DNA of 64,000 bases from Chelonoidis abingdonii (taxonomy: Eukaryota; Chordata; Testudines; Testudinidae), in the NCBI RefSeq assembly GCF_003597395.2, contig NC_133770.1, positions 81,123,436 through 81,187,435 on the forward strand, read 5' to 3'. The notes below the pieces were generated by a model. The model made no database searches and was not told where the DNA came from. It saw only the letters and a program-made list of their open reading frames with translations. Shown here one piece after another: positions 34,923-45,764 of this stretch. The position numbers and the translations under genes are program-made. Numbering within the stretch: position 1 is the first letter of the stretch; each line of letters begins with the position of its first letter.

Positions 34923-35454
34923 ATTACGACTAGGGCTCCGTGTATGTCACAGAGATCGTGGAAGTCATGGATTCCATGAATTTCCACAACCTCCGTGACT
35001 TCTGCAGTGGACAGTGTGGCTGACCCCAGGGCCACCCAAGTAGCTGGCTCTGGGGCCCATTGCTCAGATGGCCTCAGGGACAGCCATGCCTGCCACTGCT
35101 GGAGCAACTCTGCAGCCAACTGCTCAGGCAGCCCTGCAGCCAGCCACACCGGCTGCCGCTGAAGCAGCCCTGGGGCCAGCTGCACCATCCCCTTCACAGG
35201 TGGACCCAGGCAGCTGGGCTCAGGACTGCCGAGCAGCAGTTCCTAGGGTGGCCAGAGCAGCCACTGCTCAGTGGTCCCTGGGCGCCTCCTGCCCCAGCAG
35301 TGACCTCTCAAGGCGCCCTATCAGCAGTGCCTCCCCTCAAGATTTAGTCAGGTATTTAGTCAGGACCAGTCATGGGGCTATGAATTTTTGTGTATTGCCC
35401 TGTCCGTGATGTTTACTAAAATATCCAAGACTAAATTGTAGCCTTAATTATGAC
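34923..35454. mobile_element. hAT-type non-autonomous element, 516 bp
   Basis: The element spans 34931-35446 between 8-bp flanks attacgac (34923-34930) and attatgac (35447-35454), which differ by one base. Its ends tagggctcc and the complement of gtagcctta form a short imperfect inverted repeat. An 8-bp target duplication is the hAT signature. The GC-rich centre, with repeated 'gcagcc' units, has open frames on both strands that I take as compositional. Confidence 0.65.
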
Positions 35455-35539
35455 TAGCAAGAGCCATAAAAGGCAATAAGAGGAGATTCTATATATAGAT
35501 TAGAAATAAGTGAAAGAAGAATGTAATTGTGGGTCCAAT

Positions 35540-37852
35540 ACTTAATGTGGAAGGAAAGCAAATAATATATGACCCAGAGAAGGCTGAAGCATTTAATGCC
35601 CTTTTTGTTTAATTCTTCACTAAAAGGGTTAATTGTAACCAGATGCTTAACACAGTATGAACAAGGGGCAAGACTCTCAGACCAAAATAGGGAAAGAATA
35701 GATTAAAAATCATTAGAAGTGTTAAAGTAATCACGGCATGATGAAATTCAGCCTACCCTAGAGTACTTGTTGAACCAGCCAAAGCACTTTGTGAACCATT
35801 AGCAATTATTTTTGAGAACTCATGGAGGATGCATGAGGTCCCAGAGGACTGGAGATGGGCTAAAATAGTATCTGACTTCAAAAAGGGGAAAAAAGAGGAT
35901 CCAGGGAATTATAAAGCAGTCAGCCTAACTTCGTTACCCAGAAATGAACAATCATTTTGTTCCAGCCTAGAGGATAATAAGGTGATAAGTAGTAACCAAC
36001 ATGGAATTGTCAAGGAAAAAAATCATGCCAAACCAATCTAATTTCCTCCTTTGATCAGCTAACTGGCCTTGTGAATAAAGGAAAGCAGTAGATGTATATC
36101 TGATTTTAGTAAGGCTTTTGTCCCAGTTCCCCAAGCTGTGAAGGCACTCGACTCACCGCTGTGGCGTCTCCTGCTGGCTGTCCTGGGAACTAGTTTAGTT
36201 TGCCCATGTGCCCTCATCTGGTGATGTCTCGCTGCCATCACTTCTTCTCCAGGAAGCAAGTTGTCCCCACAAACACAGTGTCCTCTTCAGGACACAGCCA
36301 TCTGGCTGTGTCACACTCTGTTCTCCCCACTGTCCAGCTACTTCCCAGTGGCAAGTGGGGGGGAGGGTCCCAGGCCCACCCACTACTGGTCCCAGTCTAG
36401 GGACCCTGTAGATGGCAGTCACATGCTGTGTCCCCTTCAACCTCGCAGTCTACTTCCCTGGGCCACTTCCGCGTAGCCCAAGCACCTTCTCCACCCTTGT
36501 CTCAGGGCCCCAGCCTGTCAGCAGTCAGATGGGAGCTCACTCTCGTTCCCCTGATCCTTCCCAGCACTGCTCTGTCCCAGGTGCTATCTTCCCTCTTTCT
36601 GCAAGGCAGACAGTCCTCACTCCTTGAGCGCCAGGGAGTGACTAAAGCTGCTCTGCCTAGTAGCCCTTCTTATATGGCACAAACCGGTCTTCATCGGCTG
36701 CGCAATAAGCCCTCTCCTGATTGGTTGCCTCCTGTGCAGCCTCCAAAGTGTTGCTTTAACCCCTTATGGGCCAGTGTGGGGTCAACACCCCATCACAATG
36801 GCCTAGCTGAAATTACTATAAATTGTATATGTAATTGATTGAAAGACTATTTTCAAAGATTAGTTATCAATGATTTAGTGTCAAATTAGGAAGATACATC
36901 AAGTGTCATCTTGAAGGGGTATGTCCTAGGTTCAATACATTAAATATTTTCACTAATCTCTTGGATGATGGTATGGTGAGCATGCTAATAAAATTTGATG
37001 ATACCAAACTGGGAGGGGATGCAAGCACTTTGGAGGACAGGATTAGAAGTCAAAATTATTTTGATAATTTGTCTAAAATCAGTAAGATGAAATTCAATAA
37101 CAATAAGTGCAAAGCACTAGATTTAGGAAGGAAAAATCAATGTGTAACTACAAAATGGGGAATACCTGACTGGGCAGCAGTACTGCAGAAAGGATCTGGA
37201 AGTTAGAATGGTTCACAAATTGAATGAGTCAACAGTGATGCTGTGAAAAAGGGAATGTCATTCTGGGATGTATTAACAGGCGTGTTATATGTAAGACAAG
37301 GGAGATAACTGTTCCACTGTGTTTAAAACATGAGACACCTCTACTGGAGTACTGGATGCAGTTTTGGGCACCACACTTTAAGAAATACAATAACAAATTG
37401 GAGAGCATCTAGAAAAGGACAAAACTGAGACATTTAGAAAACATGATATACGAAGAAATTATATGCTATATAATACATGAAAGAATTAGGCGTGTTTAAT
37501 CTGGAGAAGAGAGCTGAGGGTGAACCTGATAAGTCTTCAAATATGTTAATGTTTTCAATAAAGAAGATGGTGATCAATTGTTCTCTATGTATACGAAGAA
37601 TAGTACAAGAAGTAATTGGCTTAATTTGCAGTGACTGAGTTTCAGGTTGGCTATAAGGAAAAACTTTCTAACAATAAGGATACTTAAGTAGTGGAACAGG
37701 TTAGCTAGGGAGGTTGTGGAATCCTAGTCATTGGAAGTTTTAAAGAACATGTTAGACTTGTCAGGGATGGTGTAGGAATACTTAATTCTGCCTCAGTATG
37801 GGGAGATGGACTAGAGGTCCCGTCCGGCTATACATTTTTGTGATTCTATAAG
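35540..37852 (+). mobile_element. CR1 LINE with RT relics, split by a solo LTR
   Basis: + strand CR1. A frame at 35829-36041 encodes MHEVPEDWRWAKIVSDFKKG and then KEDPGNYKAVSLTSLPRN (RT). After the LTR, 36961-37206 encodes MLIKFDDTKLGGDASTLEDR, the FADDTK catalytic box with FA changed to F-. The C-terminal region follows, and then the 3' tail (gggagatggactagaggtcc…gtgattct) to about 37852. Multiple stops. Confidence 0.85.
36137..36797 (-). mobile_element. Solo LTR inside CR1
   Basis: A 661-bp GC-rich block has inverted ends tgtga (36137) and tcaca (36797). On the minus strand a TATA-like CATATAAGAAGG lies at about 36665-36680. CR1 RT text is interrupted exactly here ('agtaaggcttttgtcccagt' before; 'gaaattactataa' after). 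No exact target duplication was found (caagc / atggc). Confidence 0.65.
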
Positions 37853-38219
37853 ATTCAATTTTCATGTCAAAGACTATTCAATTTGGGATATTAAGTAGAT
37901 AAAATGTTGGCAAGAGATTATAGGAATTTCTCCTTTTCAGTAACAGCTGCAAAAGAACTTGTAAGAGAGGGAAAAGTATGTATCACAGAGATTAACGATG
38001 TACAGAAAACTCCACTCATCATATGGCTCTCATACTGTGCAATCTATTAATATGTCTTTAGTTAAGATTAATCTTCTTCCGTTTACGAAGTCCATATTTG
38101 GATAGAAGATTTGAAAGACTATACTCCTCAATAAATTTGACTTTTAGAAACATATTTTTTTCTAAGATAAGAACTATTTGAATTGATCAGAAACTGTTTT
38201 GTTTTTTTTAAAAAACAAA
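37853..38219. other. Unassigned intronic sequence
   Basis: AT-rich. No recognisable features. Confidence 0.4.
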
Positions 38220-38640
38220 CACCTTATTTTTCTTCTTTGAGTATGTATGTCCCAGTGTATATCCCACAGTAGGTATGCATGTACCTAATTTACATAATAT
38301 TGGATTCTTTCGAATAGTAGTGTCCGGGGTTGTGTCTGTACCCCGTGGCTTCTTGAGCTCCCATGTGAGGGCATAAATGGTAGAGTGGCTAAGACCTTTA
38401 TTCAGTCCCTTCTTACTCCCCATGTCAGGAAGATGGAATCTAGTTAGTGTCAAAACCACTACGTCTACAGAGCTTCAAACTAATCCTTTTCTCAGTTAGT
38501 TGGTGAAGAAAATATATTTTCACCTTTCTCCCTTATTTTGGACATTCCAAGAAAAATTAGTTTCAAAAGATAAATATATGAAAATAAAAAGTAAAATGAG
38601 ACCCCTTGTACATTGCCTTGTACAGAAGGTTGAGGCACCA
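38220..38640 (+). mobile_element. DIRS copy 4, 5' terminal region
   Basis: It starts ttcttctttgagtatgtatg with the usual block order through 'cagtcccttcttactcccca'. It is followed by a leader into a damaged gag start. Confidence 0.65.
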
Positions 38641-38642
38641 AA

Positions 38643-38834
38643 TTGTCAGGGTTCAAATCCTGCTTTTCCTATGATGGTCAGACCCCCCTCACGGATGAAC
38701 ACCACTGTTGCCTTTTCAGTCCAGAGAAGAGCCATATCTCAAACGGGCCTGGTGTGCTGGTCTTTTTTTCCTCCAAGACCTACAAGTATAGGGACACTTG
38801 GCTCAAGTTACATCTGTTTGAGCAATCCTCTTGA
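38643..38834 (+). pseudogene. DIRS copy 4 gag N-terminus
   Basis: The frame encodes MSGFKSCFSYDGQTPLTDEH followed by HCCLFSPEKSHISN, then FFSSKTYKYRDTWLKLHLFE. It follows the DIRS gag pattern FKxCxxC…DxHxxCxxCLGexH with several cysteines lost. A MITE lies directly downstream, and then the recombinase C-terminus, so the centre of the element is deleted. Confidence 0.6.
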
Positions 38835-38835
38835 G

Positions 38836-38992
38836 ATCAATGGAAGTAGAATTATTCCATTGACCTAGCTGCTGACTCTTGGGGAGTTGGATTGCCTATG
38901 CCAATGGTAGAATCTCGCCCATCGACATAGGTAGTATCTACACTGAAGCACTAGAACTGTGCAGCTGTGGTTTTAAGTGTAGCCAAGTCCTT
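38836..38992. mobile_element. DNA-transposon (MITE) fragment in DIRS copy 4
   Basis: The segment 'ccattgacctagctgctgac…cgcccatcgacataggtagt…gcagctgtggttttaagtgt' is a member of a common turtle short DNA transposon. It has internal palindromic pieces (gaatct / catcgacat). Its right end is clear at ttttaagtgtagccaagtcc. The left part is truncated. Confidence 0.55.
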
Positions 38993-39300
38993 ACTCTGTC
39001 AGAGTTTCAGGGACATCCTGCTTCAGAAACAGAAAAATATCTGAGATCTGCAAGGCAGTGATGGGGACTAGCCCACTGACTTTTGTCAAGCATTTTATAC
39101 CTCAGATGTAGCTGCCAGAACAGATGTCAAGTTCAGGAAAGCACAACTACAATCAGTGTTCAACTAACGCAGTTGATATTCCTCATCCTATCATTCAGAA
39201 GAAGTACTGCTTTTCAGCCATCTGCATGGGATCCACACTGACACATACATCAAAGAAAGAGTGGTTACTTCTCTACAGTAGCATGGTTCTTTAAGATGTT
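38993..39300 (+). pseudogene. DIRS copy 4 recombinase C-terminus and 3' end
   Basis: Codons from 39043 to the stop at 39109-39111 read EICKAVMGTSPLTFVKHFIP-QM. This matches the end of DIRS recombinase (…ICKAATWxSxxTFxKHYxLD…) with HY changed to HF, so the expected catalytic tyrosine is lost. It is followed by the DIRS 3' terminal region (catacatcaaagaaagagtg, …ggttctttaagatgtt). Confidence 0.6.
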
Positions 39301-39324
39301 GTCAGTGATTTGGGGTTTTTTCTT

Positions 39325-39341
39325 TGTGTGTGTGTGTGTGT
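39325..39341. repeat. (GT)n microsatellite
   Basis: About eight tg/gt units. Confidence 0.9.
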
Positions 39342-41454
39342 TTGTTGTTTTACAAAAGCCACCAGAACTGCACTGGAAGACAACTTTTGTTTACTACTTG
39401 TATCAGTTTCAAGCTACTGACATAGAGATAAAGAGCTTTATAACCCATTTGCTAATCCCCCGAGTCACCCAGTCAGATTAAATTTCTGAATCTGGACAAA
39501 CTGAATTCCGTATAGTAGATAACTACAATGAAGTATACTGTACTTTACCTTTACCTTTTATATACTTTTTCTTATTGCAAGGCGTGTGGTTTGAGGGAGA
39601 AGGAAGTGTAAATGTTATGGATTAATAGGCTACAATAAGCATTTTTTTCTGATGTGGAGCATTAGGGCATTTCAAAAATAAACAATGCCTGTCAGGACAG
39701 GATCCGATATGTAATGTTAGCAATCAGCTAAGAGGTACTTTGTGAGCCATGGTATTAATCAAATGTCAAATTCAATTGCATGGGCATCTTTCTGTCCAGT
39801 TTTCACATAGAATTTATTTCTGAGCATGATCAAAGCTTTATTCTTCTTTAGATTCAGCATTAGCTAATTTGGCTTTTGGCAACCCATATCCTGGTTTCTA
39901 TTAAACACCATCCATAAATTGAGATAAGGATTGTGCCAAAACATTTCAGGATTATAGAATGGCAATATACTGTTGGGTGCATTATCAAACTGTGTTATAG
40001 ACTGCTGTGCTGCAAGATTTACTATTAACAAATACTGAGAAGCTTCAAGGATGAAAGATATACACCTATTGTGCTTTGTTCTTGTGTGTTTTAAATTGGC
40101 CGTACTCTGAATCAAAGTGAAGAAAATAATATGGTATTAAAGTATTGCTAAAGTTCTTGTGTGTATTTCATGTATTTTAGAGTGTTTAAGAGAACAGTTA
40201 TTTAACAAATGTACTGTAGTATGGCATATTTTTGGCAATATAATGAATATGTTGAATTGCAAAATAGTATTTTTTGATTTTGAGTGTATATACCTGTGAG
40301 TAACTTCATTGCCAGTTTGCAATTAATTATAAAACTGCGTACCAGACGTTGATATTGGGGTCCTTCTCTTTATAAGGTTCTGCAGGTGTTTCTGGGACCT
40401 TGTTGAATGTCAGGTTTCTGTTGATAGATCCAAAGAGGGCAATCTGAGTGGGTGAAGAGATTGAGAGCAAGTACTTTCTTTGTGTAATAAATTGCTATTT
40501 ATAATCATGGAATTCACCTTCTTGTTAACTGCCATTTTTTATTTTGTTTCTTTGTTTCTATTCAAAGTGAATCAAAGTTTGCTGTCCCTGCTTTGGATGT
40601 TCCTGGTAACTGGAAGTATAATATAAAAACATTCTGAGTTAGGGAATTCAGTTGTCACAACTGTGACTTGGCTTCTTTAAGCATATATATAGTGTTTTGT
40701 ATTGTTGTACCATATATGATGTTAACTTTCAGGCCTTAACAGTTACCAAATTACTATTGCTGTGGAAAACACAACTTTCTGAATGTTTTGACTTCTGTGT
40801 GTGTATAATTAAATCATGGTGTTTCACAAAGGTAGTCTGTGGCATTTGATTTTTTTAAAATGAAAGCACAAAGATGTCAAAAATTGGGTTGTGTTCCCAA
40901 CAATGTTCAAAGTTTGAATTGATCGTGTTATTGTTAAATAGCATATTAAACTGAATTTTTTAAGGAGGAATTAAGGAGAGGAATGATTGAGTGGCAGGAT
41001 GCCCAGCAAGTCCACGGCAGCTAAGGATAACATAATTTCAAGAAAATAACACTGTTCCTATGTGTGGATCTTGAGCATTGCAGGCTGATACAGTATTAAA
41101 ATTTAGCAAAATACATTCAGTGCAGTATGTGATTTTTCTAATATTTATAATTTCATTATTATTAAAACTTTTACAAATATGTCAGTTACTAATGATTTTT
41201 AAAAGCCACTTCTCAGTTATCAGAGCATGAAAAAAGGGATGGAGGAAAAATACCTGGGCTGGTTAAATCAAAACAAACAAGCAAGCTGCCAGCCTCCCAA
41301 GCCCATCCCTCCTCCACCAACAACCTGTTGTCTTTTGTTGCATATTCAGATATCTCAAAAATGCACCAAAGGAGTTCCTTCAGAATCTTGAAAAGATGTA
41401 TCTTGATGCAGAAAATAAGCATGAAAAACTCCAGTGCAAAGCAGAAGTAATTGT
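39342..41454. other. AT-rich intronic sequence
   Basis: No gene or repeat family recognised. Confidence 0.4.
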
Positions 41455-41980
41455 TCTGCTCTGTTTGGCACTGGTGAGGCTTCAGCAGGAGAATTGTCCT
41501 GTTTTGGGCACCACACTTTCAGAACGGTGTGGACAAATTGGCGAGAGTCTAGAGGAGAGCAACAAAAATGATTAAAGGTTTAGAAAACGTGGCCTATGCG
41601 GAATGATTAAAAATAAGGCATGTTAATCTTGAGAAGAGAAGACTGAGGGGGGACCTGGTAACAGCCTTCAAATATGTTAATAGCTGTTATAAAGATGATG
41701 GTGCTCAGTTGTTTGCCATGTCCCTCTGAAGGCAAGAAAAGAAATAATGGGCTTAATCTGCATGAAGGAAGATTTATGTTTCTAACTATAAAGATAGTTA
41801 GGTGCTGGAATAAGTTACCAAAGAAGGTTGTGGAATCCTCGTCATTGGAGGTTTTTAAAAACAGGTTCAATAAACATCAGTCACAATGGTCCAAGTATAC
41901 TTGGTCCTGCCTCAGTGCAGGGGGATGGACTAGATGTCCTCTTGCGGTCCCTTCCAGTTCTGCACGTCTGTGATTCTGTT
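41455..41980 (+). mobile_element. CR1 LINE 3' portion
   Basis: The ORF2 C-terminus is legible. 'gttttgggcaccacactttc' is the typical FGPHF/W-type segment, 'cttgagaagagaagactgag' encodes LEKRRLR, and the frame at 41674-41973 encodes [20 protein letters not shown]. The 3' UTR signature (ggatggactagatgtcctct…ggtcccttccag) and tail 'tctgtgattctg' follow. Confidence 0.9.
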
Positions 41981-42874
41981 TTTTAAAAAACAAATGTATA
42001 AATCCTGGAAAAGTAGGGTCTTACAGATTTTATGATGCATCAAAGGAAATTAGTGGCAAAATTCACATGGACTTAAATGGTGGAAGATCAGGCCAGATAT
42101 GGGTAGTTTTTCAATGATAGCTCTAGGAGAAAATCATAGGTCACCGATGCTCACAAAAATATTTTAAAATATTAATAAATCCATAGTCTTCCTCTAATTC
42201 ATGAGTGATTGACTATAATGTACAATAACTTTGATTTAAACATTTGCCAATTGATTAATTATTTACAGTACTTCATATTTTTTAGAGTATGGGTGGTTTT
42301 TTGAACCATCTCATCCTAGTAACAGTATGCATGATGTAACGTAAGAAAAAGCAGTAATCTTTTCACAATTGTATTGGTCAGATTATCCATGCTTTGGACT
42401 GTACTGACATGCATTTGGTGGAATGCATTTTAATTTAAATATAAATCACCAGATGGAGTCTATTAAACCTTTATATGAACAAAATGTTTCTGAATGATTT
42501 CTAAATTTAGGACTAAGTTGCAGAAAAAGTGTTATCTTGTTTTGTTTCCTTTCTAATAGTCACTTTTAGAAATTTTTAATAACAGGAAGTGAGTGCAGAT
42601 AGAAGATCCTCTCATTTACAAGGCTAATATTGAAGTGTTTGTTTTTCATTAAAAAAAATAACTACTCTGTTTTTACAGTAACTTCCTGGAAATATAAACC
42701 AGGAACGTAACCAGTTCTCAAAACTATTTTTATATCATCACTCATGCACACGGGTTTGTTACGATGCAGTTACTCAGGAGTGCTGGGCTGGAATTGATTT
42801 AGTTGTACTAGTCATAGTTATTTAAAGTAAATTTAGTACTTGTAAAAATTACCAGATTGGCAGTCTTGGAGACT
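41981..42874. other. AT-rich intronic sequence
   Basis: No recognisable features. Confidence 0.4.
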
Positions 42875-42990
42875 GAGTCCTGGTCTATGCTTCAAAATGC
42901 TTGCCACTCTAGTTATGTCCATACCAGCAAATCCTCCTAATGTAGAGCACAGCTTATATTGGCAAAAAAAAAAAATGCTTTTGCTGGTAT
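42875..42990. repeat. MITE-like repeat fragment
   Basis: 'cctggtctatgcttcaaaat…ttatattggcaaaa(n)tgcttttgctggtataac' resembles ends of the abundant turtle 'ggtctacact' short DNA transposons. It carries an A run at 42964-42976. Ends not resolved. Confidence 0.35.
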
Positions 42991-42997
42991 AACTTAT

Positions 42998-43070
42998 GAA
43001 TAAGAACATAAGACTGGAAGGGACCATTTGAGTCATAGAGTCCAGTCCATTGGCCATTCATATTATCTAG
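42998..43070 (-). mobile_element. CR1 3' tail, minus strand
   Basis: 'agaacataagactggaaggg…catagagtccagtccattgg' is the complement of a CR1 3' UTR end. Confidence 0.55.
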
Positions 43071-43094
43071 ACTTATTATCTAATAACAACAGAT

Positions 43095-43486
43095 CCTCAT
43101 CTGTGTGGGGATGAGGAGCTCACCTGGTTACTCATATTGTTCAGGGCAGGTGGTCACCCCACAAGATCACCTTACACATCAACATACTGGAGCTCAGAGC
43201 AGTCAGAAATACTTGTCTCCATTTCATGCCATTGAACAGAGGCAGATGTATCAAGATCATGATGGACAATGTGGCCCGCATGTTTTATATCAATCGATAA
43301 GGAGGAACCAGACCATCTTCCCTGTGTGACAAAGCTATAAGACTATGGAATTGGAGCACACAGTCGTATTCACCTATTTTCAGTGTAGCTTCCTGTCAAT
43401 CAGAACATCATATCAGATGCTCTCAGCAGATGTTTCTCACAAGATTTTGAATGGGAGCTAAATCCTTGGTTTCTCAATTGCACATG
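43095..43486 (+). pseudogene. DIRS copy 5 RNase H fragment
   Basis: Coding relics in DIRS order: HINILELRAVRNTCLHF-like text (43175-43225), KIMMDNVARMFYINR (43250-43297) with the catalytic aspartate, and QNIISDALSRCF (43400-43437) with the last acidic residue. The copy is 5'-truncated (no gag or RT) and interrupted by a hAT-like block. Confidence 0.7.
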
Positions 43487-44315
43487 GTAGGAGACCTCAG
43501 CTGGGGTGCTCCCTGCCAATGGTGCCGGAACCAGGAGGGCCAGGAACCATGCTCCCTCAGTTTTTAACATGGGCATAGTTTGGGGTGGCGGGGGCAGTAT
43601 TGTCCCCCCAAACTGCAAGCCTTGGGCATGCATGGAGCAGCGCCAACAGGGGATGTGCCTCGAGGTGAGGAAACTGATAACCATTATCAGCTCCCCCTCT
43701 GCGAAGCGCAGCCCCTGCCGGCACTGCTCTGTGCCTGCCCAAGGCTTGCAGTTTGGAGGACAATGCCACCCCCTGCCACCCAAAAATATGCCCATGTTAA
43801 AAAGTGGGGGGGCATGGCCCCTGGCCTTCCCCAGTTCCACCCACACACTGCTACAAAGGTTCCAGCACCCTTGCCCCCCAGCCTTGCCCCTCCCTGGCTC
43901 TGGACCCAGTGCTTGTGGATTAAAGGGACCTTGGACTGTCTGTGGGGGCAGGGGAGGACTACAGCACCTACCTGACCACAGGGCCCTGGGCAGTTGCCCA
44001 CCTGTAAGGCTGACCCTGCCCCCCCCACCCCAAAATCATTATGCTCCTCCATACCATGAGACCCTCATATCTGTGCTGCCCGCTGCTCTCAATGCTGCCC
44101 AACTCAGAAGGCAGCGCCTTTGTCAGCAGCAGTGCAGAAATAAGGGTGGCAACAGTGTGACCCTCCATAGTAGCCTTGCAACCCCCCGCCCAACCCTCTT
44201 TTGGGTCTGTAACACCATGAAATTTCAGATGTAAACATCTGAAACAGTGAAATTGATTATTTTAAAAATCCTGTGACTGTGAAGTTGACCAAAATGGACT
44301 GTGAATTCGGTAGGA
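43487..44315. mobile_element. hAT-like fold-back element in DIRS copy 5
   Basis: GC-rich DNA separates RNase H from recombinase of DIRS copy 5. Positions 43508-43860 form an imperfect inverted repeat of two arms of roughly 170 bp, centred on ctgataa-cca-ttatcag (43674-43690). Matching arm features are the grouped 'ttaacatgggcat' (43563) and 'atgcccatgttaa' (43788). The right end (tggactgtgaattcggtagg…accc at 44297-44320) matches the terminus of turtle hAT elements. The left terminus is not clear. Open frames on both strands reflect the palindrome. Confidence 0.6.
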
Positions 44316-44976
44316 CCCTATTTATGAGACCTTCCTTTGAACCAAAGGTGACCCTTTCTCTACTAAATGCATCAGCAAAGATGGCGTTTGTGGTAGCCAT
44401 TACATCTCTAATTGTTGAAGAGATAGGGACCTTTAAGGCACACACCCCCTTCATGATATTTTTCAAAGATAAGGTTTTAGTACTACCACACTCCAAATTC
44501 TTATCTAAGGTTTCAACTGAATTTCATATTAACCAAGTCATTAACTTTCCCGTTTTCTTCCATAAGCCACATTTGATTAAAGAGGATGCTGCACTGCACA
44601 CACTCAATGTCAACATTGTATTAGCCTTTTACCTAGACATAACTTACCCATAATTCATTTAGAAAATCTCACAGACTTTTAGTATCAATTGCTGACAGAT
44701 TTAAAAGATTTACAATTTCCAACCAAATACTCTGTAGGTGGGTATCAGAATGTGTAGTTTCTTATTATGCATCTAATGATATTCAAACTCCTCCTAGGAT
44801 ATTATCCCATTCTACAAGGTCTGTCTCTACCTCAGTGGCTTTTCTCAAGAATTTTTCCATCACTGAGATCTGTAGAGCTGCAGCTTGGATCTCTATACAT
44901 GCATTTCCAAAGCATTGTGCAGTAATCAATAATACAGCTTTGGATGCTGTGTTTGGCTCTGCAATATTATCTAAAG
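44316..44976 (+). pseudogene. DIRS copy 5 tyrosine recombinase
   Basis: The frame at 44273-44653 encodes SFEPKVTLSLLNASAKMAFV, AITSLIVEEIGTFKAHTPFM and IFFKDKVLVLPHSKFLSKVS, then HTLNVNIVLAFYLDIT. It is the catalytic domain of DIRS recombinase. The usual SARRVSE-type box with the first catalytic arginine reads SLIVEEI. A second frame (44835-45017) gives ITEICRAAAWISIHAFPKHC, where the expected HY is HC. Two catalytic positions are therefore lost. Confidence 0.75.
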
Positions 44977-45313
44977 CAGAAGTTCTCAAACTTCATTGCA
45001 CCATGACTTCTTTCTGACAACAAAAATTACTACATGACCCCAGGAGAGGGGACCGAAGCCTGAGCCTGCCCAAGGCCTGCTGCCCCGGGGGAGGGCCAAA
45101 GCCCAAGCCCAAGGGATTCAGCCCCAGGCAGAAGGCCTGTAACTTGAGCCCTGCCACCCAGGGCTGAAGCCCGAGGCCTTTGGCTTTGGCCCTGAAGGGG
45201 GAGCTTCAGCTTCGGCCCCAGCAGTCTAATGCTAGCCCTGGCAACGCCATTAAAACAGAGTCGCAACCCACTTTGGGGTCCCAACCCACAGTTTGAGAAC
45301 CGCTGATCTAAAG
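44969..45313. mobile_element. hAT MITE (329 bp) with 8-bp target duplication
   Basis: The element 44977-45305 is flanked by identical atctaaag (44969-44976 and 45306-45313). Terminal inverted repeats: cagaagttctcaaact versus cagcggttctcaaact, 14 of 16 matching. GC-rich centre. It is inserted in the 3' coding end of DIRS copy 5. No transposase. Confidence 0.9.
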
Positions 45314-45764
45314 TATTAGACTCGACTTCAACACCCCTTCCCTGATGAGGGTACTGCTCAGTAGTCACCTGAAGTGGAGCACCTCTAGAGACAGTGCTTG
45401 AAGAAGGAGGAGAGCTTACTTACTCTGTGCAATAACTAGCTCATTGAGATGTGTCCACCTATGGGTGTTTCTCTACCTGCCCTCCTTCCCCTCTGCTTTA
45501 GAGTTTCCTTTATGGGACTTTGCAGTGGAGAAGGAACTGAGGTTGGTATGCTCAAGCATACCATATTATAGCATATTATAGCTTTGGTGCAGGACACTAG
45601 CTGTATAGAGCAAATGCACAGGTCTAATGGACACTGACTAGCAAAAATCTCTGATCAAAGGCACCTGGGGCCCATGCGCACCTGAAGCAGAGCACCCATA
45701 GGGGAACGCATCTCAAAGAACTACAGTTACTGCATTAGGCAAGTAACTTCTCCTGCATAAGCTG
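45314..45764 (+). mobile_element. DIRS copy 5, 3' terminal region
   Basis: This region follows the recombinase end. It contains repeated terminal-like motifs (cacctgaagtggagcacctc; cgcacctgaagcagagcacc) and ends in 'ggaacgcatctcaaagaact…cagttactgcattaggcaag'. That is an inverted counterpart of the ttctttgag starts of the DIRS heads. Confidence 0.65.

Noticed and set aside
35060..35409. Open frames of 95-113 codons on both strands
   Set aside because: Caused by repeated gcagcc-type units in a non-autonomous hAT element with no transposase.
43506..44234. 242-codon + strand open frame
   Set aside because: It lies in the fold-back hAT-like insertion. Frames are open on both strands because of the inverted repeat and high GC. 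No conserved motif.
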